This document shows, piece after piece, positions 59,824-64,000 of a stretch of DNA of 64,000 bases. The first letter of the stretch is position 1, and each line of letters starts with the position of its first letter. The stretch comes from Ottelia alismoides. Its lineage: Eukaryota > Streptophyta > Magnoliopsida > Alismatales > Hydrocharitaceae. Under the pieces are notes generated by a model. The model had not been told where the DNA came from and made no database searches. It was given only the letters and a program-made list of their open reading frames with translations. The stretch is taken from the NCBI GenBank assembly GCA_037367405.1, contig JAZKJV010010526.1, positions 460,501 through 524,500 of the forward strand. Direction: 5' to 3'. The position numbers were made by a program, and so were the translations under genes.

Positions 59824-60540
59824 ATGGTTAGGGTAGATACTTATATAACCTTCTTATTTTCTTTATTTATTTGCTCTCTAATTCTTTTTGTTTATATTGC
59901 ACAACTGTTTTAATCACTTCTCTTGTTTAATTTGTTGTGAGGGCTTGTCGATTGAGGGGGGACTTCTTAGGAGGTCTGAGGCACTTAAGTGATACAGAGG
60001 CCGGCTATTTAGATGAGTCCACAGGAGAGCGTAATGAAGAATAATCGAGAGATGAGAAGAATACCTCTAGTGTATATTAGCTCAGATTTTTATTTTCTTT
60101 TGGTGAGGTAGTGATTAATATATATTTTTAATAATTTGATACTCTCTTTGAACACTTAAACTTTACGAGTCTATTTTACCAAGTGTTTGTTCACTTGGAG
60201 ATCCGATCGGATTATTCATAGTTTTCATCACTTCTATATTTTATCACTATTTTCCCCTTTGTTTTATTTTTTCATGTGTTTTGAGCTTTCCACATTTTTT
60301 TTCTATTTACCTCTTTGTTTATTGAGCCCATAGTTCTACATTGCTTAATTTGGTACTTAGGTCCACATCTTAATAATTTGCATGTATATATAGTTCGCTT
60401 ACACTTGGATTTAGGTCAAATCAAAAAGCGCTTCACGAGAATATAAATTCTTGTTATAGGGCGATTAAAGGGCACTGTTTTCGTATCCATACATTGAATA
60501 ATGTACTTCATATATGCCCTTAAAAAATACCATATCTATG
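59824..60540 (+). mobile_element. Leader of gypsy element J, truncated
   Basis: Plus-strand counterpart of the element D leader: 60,185-60,430 reads as the inverse of 41,370-41,600, including 'gagcccatagttctacattgc' against 'aatgagcccttagttttg'. It is cut near 60,540 by the minisatellite and CACTA-like sequence, and no gag follows. Confidence 0.6.
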
Positions 60541-60561
60541 CATACACCTTAAATTGTCATA

Positions 60562-60877
60562 CACTGCAAGGAAAATAAGTTGTGACTACAGAACTATGCC
60601 TATTGATGTGGGGCTTGTGGCCACAGAATTGGGCTCTGGCCACAACACGTCGTGGCCAGTAGCCGTAGCTACATGCCTCGTCGCAAGAGTTCTCTAACAA
60701 CGAATATGCCGTGGCCACTACAAGTGACAACAGAACTTGTCGTGACCCCGGCTCTTGTATGAATACTTTGGCCATGGAATTGTAGCTACGAGAAACTAGT
60801 GGCCATGGAATTATCGTGGCCACAAGTTTCCGTAGACACATTCCGTGGTCACAACTCATTTCATTTTTCTTGTAGTT
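60562..60877. mobile_element. Miniature CACTA-like element (about 316 bp)
   Basis: The left end reads CACTGCAAGGAAAATAAG and the inverted right end AACTACAAGAAAAATGAA; both continue into GTTGTGACTACAGAA or GTTGTGACCACGGAA. CACTACAAGAAA is the typical start of plant CACTA elements. The interior has repeated GTGGCCAC, TGTGGCCA and CGTGGCCA motifs in both orientations, as in CACTA subterminal repeats. No transposase is present. The 3-bp flanks (ATA and GTA) do not match fully. Confidence 0.65.
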
Positions 60878-60923
60878 GTAATTTCTCATATTCCTTTAAC
60901 ATTGTCATAATTGCGCATACCCT

Positions 60924-61110
60924 CACTACAACAAAAGCAACCTAGGATGGCATTCTAGCACTAAGAACGTCGACCTAGGTTCTTCCTTTAGTGGACGCTT
61001 TTCATTAACATCCATCAAATCTGATTATTTGCCGACTTGATTTACTAACATTGTCTTATAATAGCTCTCAATCCAGGATGACATTTTAATATCGATAACG
61101 TCGATCTAGA
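60924..61110 (+). mobile_element. Possible end of a second CACTA-like element
   Basis: CACTACAACAAAAGCAACCT starts at 60,924 and has the CACTA consensus. A subterminal motif near 60,942 ('cctaggatggcattctag ... aacgtcgacctagg') recurs in altered form at 61,070 ('ccaggatgacattttaat ... aacgtcgatctagag'). No opposite end was recognised before 64,000, so it may be a solo end or longer than I can bound. Confidence 0.5.
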
Positions 61111-61126
61111 GTTTATTATAAATTGC

Positions 61127-61273
61127 ATTATCGTAAATTGCACACGTACTCTTAACATTATCATAAATTGCACATATGCTCTTAGCATTAATATAACTGC
61201 ACATATGTTTATAACAGTAATATAATTGCACATATGTCCATAACATTAACATAATTACACATACGCTCATAAA
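61127..61273. repeat. Minisatellite, five units of 29-30 bases
   Basis: Units follow CATTA-ATATAATTGCACATATG-T-ATAA with variation. Diverged units flank the CACTA-like elements as well (60,520-60,561 and 60,895-60,922), suggesting those elements inserted into a longer array. Confidence 0.8.
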
Positions 61274-63240
61274 ATTTTCAATGTTTAGGGTTGTTTTAAT
61301 TGTTAGTTTTTTTGACGATTTTGATGGCTTTACCGTCGACACAAGCGATCCATAAACATAACATAACATGACAACGCAGCTACAACTGTAGAGGACTGGT
61401 CATTTACTTCACGCCCCCGCAAGGCACTGCTCCTTTAAGTCCTTACAACACTATTTTGTGTTGGTATCGAAAACTTATTATCCATTCTGATTACTTGTTA
61501 ACCTTAATTCGTGGCTGCTTAAAATATCCATAAAAATTGTAAGCCATCAATTATATTGACGTTACTAGTCAATAAAAATCGATGTACTTGTTCCCCAAGA
61601 AAATCATGGACAAATCCCATCAAAATTTATGTTTTTATGTAAATAAAATATTACAATAATTCTGCTATCCACCAAATTTAAAAGTTAGAAATCATCTATT
61701 TGACATGCATTACTTGACATAATAGATTTTGATATAAAATAAAAATAACTTGTAAGAGAACGTACCAGATTAATGCACGCATATTATTAATATTTCATCA
61801 TTGTGAATACAAATATGTGATCGATCCACCGAGAACCTATAAAATTAAATGAATCCTAAAGGTTTGAAGGAATAAGAATCACCTTTGATGATCCTTTTTC
61901 TCTATAAGATAGTATAGTTATGTTAATCAAATAACATATTACAGATAATTGTCGTCGATTAACAAAATGATGAACCACTGTTTTTAAACTAAAAATATAC
62001 TTCCTTAAAATTGTATTTCAATGAATGCAATATGAAATAGCCATAAATTTAATGCAAGTGTTTATTACTATCCACGAATTTCATCTTATCCAAATATTTG
62101 CATGTAGAGTATAATTATAGTGTGATTATCTGGACTAGATACAATATCTTGTGATTACGTAATCAACTAATATCCCCTCTTGTGATTGCAAAGATGAAGA
62201 ACAATTGATTACAACATTAAGAATAAACAAAGACTTCTTGTACAAAACACATGGATAATAGTTATGAATCTCTCGAATCATGGCCACATGAAGAGTTGTG
62301 TATTCTAGGTATATACAAAAATAAATATATAATTATTCTCAGATCCACGATGCTCATACATTGATAGAAATGAAGCAAGAAGAAGGTCTATATACATGCT
62401 ACTTGAATTTGAAGATACTCACAAAAAAAGCTTGCGCCTGGTTCCTATGGGGTTCGACGCATACCTCGACGGTGGAAAAAATCCATCCACGAAGATATAT
62501 CGATTCCATCTATCCAAATTGTAGTTGACCATGTCGTAGCTCCTCCAATTGTTGCCGGATAAAAACTTGAACGCCAACGGAGAGCATTGTTGGGGAATTC
62601 AAAAATGACACCGATGAAGGAATGTTGTGACCACTGATCTCTCTATCTCGTGTAAGGCAAAGTGACGAAAATTGTTGGGAGGGTTTTAAAGACACAATCA
62701 ATTGAATTTTTTCATAATAATAATTAGAATTTAACAAGGGATAAAATGAATAAGCAATTCAGGTTGTTGACTAATTTATTTTCTTTTCTTATTAATTTTT
62801 CTGCATTATCTTATCAAAAGGTAACGTGAGGAGTTTGTTATGGTATTTGATTTTGCTTTATTTTATTATGATTGTATATGTAATCAACCCGTTAACCTCT
62901 ATTGTTAATTGCGTTAATACTAAATATTATTTTTTGATGATAGCTTCCAATTTTGTTTTCCGACATGTACTTAAGTGCAACACATGGGACAACCTATTAC
63001 TTCATATAAAACCTGTGTTACATGGACTCGAAATAATCGGATCTTTCATTTGACATAAAGGATCCGAATGGAAAGTCTATTTTCGACTACGGTTGGGAAA
63101 AGAATGAAGAAAAATCTCAGAACTCGCTGAAATAGGAGTCTTCAAATTGGAATAACCGTATTAAAGAAGTTGGACTGCGAATCCCTTACTCCGCGGCCGC
63201 CATCAGTACATGTAATGTACGTGAGAACACTCCTATTCCC
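61274..63240. other. Non-coding, AT-rich sequence without recognised features
   Basis: I see no repeat family shared with the left part of the window, no tRNA and no convincing gene. A 75-codon minus frame (62,510-62,737) and a 75-codon plus frame (62,826-63,053) have no recognisable domain. The region just before 63,240 is more GC-balanced and contains TACATGTAATGTACGTGAG near 63,208, probably part of the promoter of the next gene. Confidence 0.6.
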
Positions 63241-63267
63241 ATTCCTACTTTGATTCGTTCCGCCGCC

Positions 63268-63276
63268 TATAAATAG
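63268..63276 (+). promoter_or_regulatory. TATA box of the small gene
   Basis: TATAAATAG lies 51 bases before the ATG at 63,319. This would give a start of transcription near 63,300 and a very short 5' leader. The match to the plant consensus is exact. Confidence 0.7.
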
Positions 63277-63318
63277 CATGCACGACATCCAGAGAGAGAT
63301 GATAACCCACCTTTTTCA

Positions 63319-63603
63319 ATGGCTTCGATCTTCTTCTCTACTTCCATCCCTTCCACTCTCCGCATCCCCCACCGCCGCAACGTCGCGACTGCAGCCCTCA
63401 CCACCGCATCCCCATCCTCTTCACTTTGCGTATTCAAGAGCGTCTCGTCGCAGCGCCAGCAACAGTCGCAGCCGCCATTTATGATGGTCTTGTTCCTGAG
63501 CGACCTTTTGCAGCCCGACGCCGTCACCGCTACCCCTGCTGACCGTCGGGACATGCCGGCCCTCGCTGCCGCCGTCTTCCCGGAATTGAAGGAGGACACA
63601 TAA
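63319..63603 (+). CDS. Small protein with a possible organelle-targeting N-terminus, function unknown
   Basis: The frame has 94 codons, starting MASIFFSTSIPSTLRIPHRR and ending with TAA at 63,601. The first 45 or so residues are rich in Ser, Ala, Thr and Arg with almost no acidic residues, as in plastid or mitochondrial transit peptides. Residues 46-52 are Gln/Ser-rich (QRQQQSQ), then a hydrophobic MMVLFLSDLL and a tail with TPADRRDMPALAAAVFPELKEDT. The ATG context (CAATGGC) is good for plants, and a TATA box lies 51 bases upstream. GC content and codon use are unlike the surrounding transposon DNA. I do not recognise the family. It may be a complete single-exon gene or the first exon of a longer one, although no clear splice donor precedes the stop. 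Overlapping frames at 63,267-63,627 are shadows. Confidence 0.6.
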   Translation: MASIFFSTSIPSTLRIPHRRNVATAALTTASPSSSLCVFKSVSSQRQQQSQPPFMMVLFLSDLLQPDAVTATPADRRDMPALAAAVFPELKEDT

Positions 63604-64000
63604 AGATGATGGCGATTTGTTCATCAATTTTGACTAGGGCACAGAATATATTTCTTTAATTTTAGCTACTTATATAATTCTTGTGGGCCCGGTATTATAT
63701 GCAAGTTTATGCTACATTTATTTTGAGGATCATATTCAAGATCACGGGATGTTTGCCCATCCTGTTGGTTAGTGAAACAAAGTTAACTTCTTTCTTGACA
63801 TATATGTGCGATCACTGTTGTCTTGATTTGTTCGTTATCTTAAATCACGCAAGAAGCTAGAGTTTTCTATTTTTCTAGAAATTTATTGCTATTGTTCTCG
63901 AGTTCGGCAATGGTTTTGCCTGCATTTAGTGAAGGGAATTGGTCCCTCGTCAAAGAATTTCGTTCCTTCTTCCCAAGACATCATTTTGCTGTTGCTGCTG
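63604..64000 (+). other. 3' flank of the small gene, no second gene seen
   Basis: AT-rich sequence with several possible poly(A) signals (AATATA at 63,646, TATATAATTC at 63,671). No reading frame is visible up to the window end. If the gene has further exons they would be here or beyond, but I could not support any. Confidence 0.45.

Noticed and set aside
59686..59913. 75-codon hydrophobic frame resembling a membrane protein
   Set aside because: It spans the LTR end, primer-site remnant and start of the leader of gypsy element J.
62510..62737. 75-codon minus frame as a gene
   Set aside because: No recognisable domain, no conserved start context and no promoter; kept only as unexplained non-coding sequence.
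1..64000. CRISPR array, prokaryotic operon or defence system
   Set aside because: No regularly spaced repeats with unique spacers, no ribosome-binding sites and no bacterial gene families; the whole window is plant transposon DNA.
1..64000. Integrated plant pararetrovirus sequences
   Set aside because: All polymerase and integrase traces match copia or Athila-like gypsy elements and are next to LTRs. No movement-protein or virus-type coat motifs were seen.

Overview
This window is nuclear DNA from a flowering plant. It is very AT-rich and is built almost entirely of LTR retrotransposons, most of them decayed and stacked on or nested in each other. The evidence for a plant is: Athila-like Ty3/gypsy elements with a primer site matching tRNA-Asp, copia elements with a tRNA-iMet primer site, hAT-like and CACTA-like DNA elements, and fragments of plastid rps4, trnV-UAC, rps19 and rrn23 inside a copia element. 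Only one non-transposon gene candidate is visible: a short reading frame with a TATA box at the far right (63,319-63,603). I found no CRISPR array, operon or other prokaryote-like system, and no new enzymatic system that I could defend.

Layout. 1-14,562 is a stack of 5' ends of related gypsy elements on the minus strand. Element A has a gag start open at the left edge, then leader, primer site and LTR (to 4,320). Element B has a leader, primer site and LTR (to 8,994). Element C has a gag remnant, a leader with a 0.73-kb tandem duplication, and an LTR (to 14,562). 14,563-16,310 is the 3' internal part of another minus-strand copy, ending in a polypurine tract against the element C LTR. 16,311-28,380 holds plus-strand copies: an LTR, an oppositely oriented LTR, a further LTR fragment, an integrase pseudogene, a 3' non-coding region, a polypurine tract and a 3' LTR. 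28,381-36,590 is a left-truncated minus-strand copia element carrying a composite plastid-DNA insert. 36,591-44,645 is another minus-strand gypsy 5' end (gag with an embedded hAT-like element, leader, primer site, LTR). 44,646-48,267 holds plus-strand gypsy LTR pieces, interrupted by a full-length copia element (48,268-58,830) with two LTRs and a matching 5-bp target duplication. The interrupted LTR resumes at 58,831 and ends at about 59,799, followed by a primer-site remnant and leader. 60,541-61,273 holds CACTA-like ends and a minisatellite. The rest is non-coding up to the small gene.

How the parts relate. The gypsy copies share an LTR that starts with a short perfect or near-perfect palindrome (TGATGAATC / GATTCATCA). 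The LTR also holds GC-rich blocks separated by an AT-rich, intron-like spacer, and runs to 2.7-3.6 kb. The copia family has 2.6-kb LTRs starting TGTTGGACATG. Order of events inferred from nesting: gypsy copies first, then the full-length copia inside a gypsy LTR. The plastid-derived insert entered the older copia after it diverged from its sister copy. All homology calls come from reading the sequence and from knowledge of the families; no alignment or database search was run.
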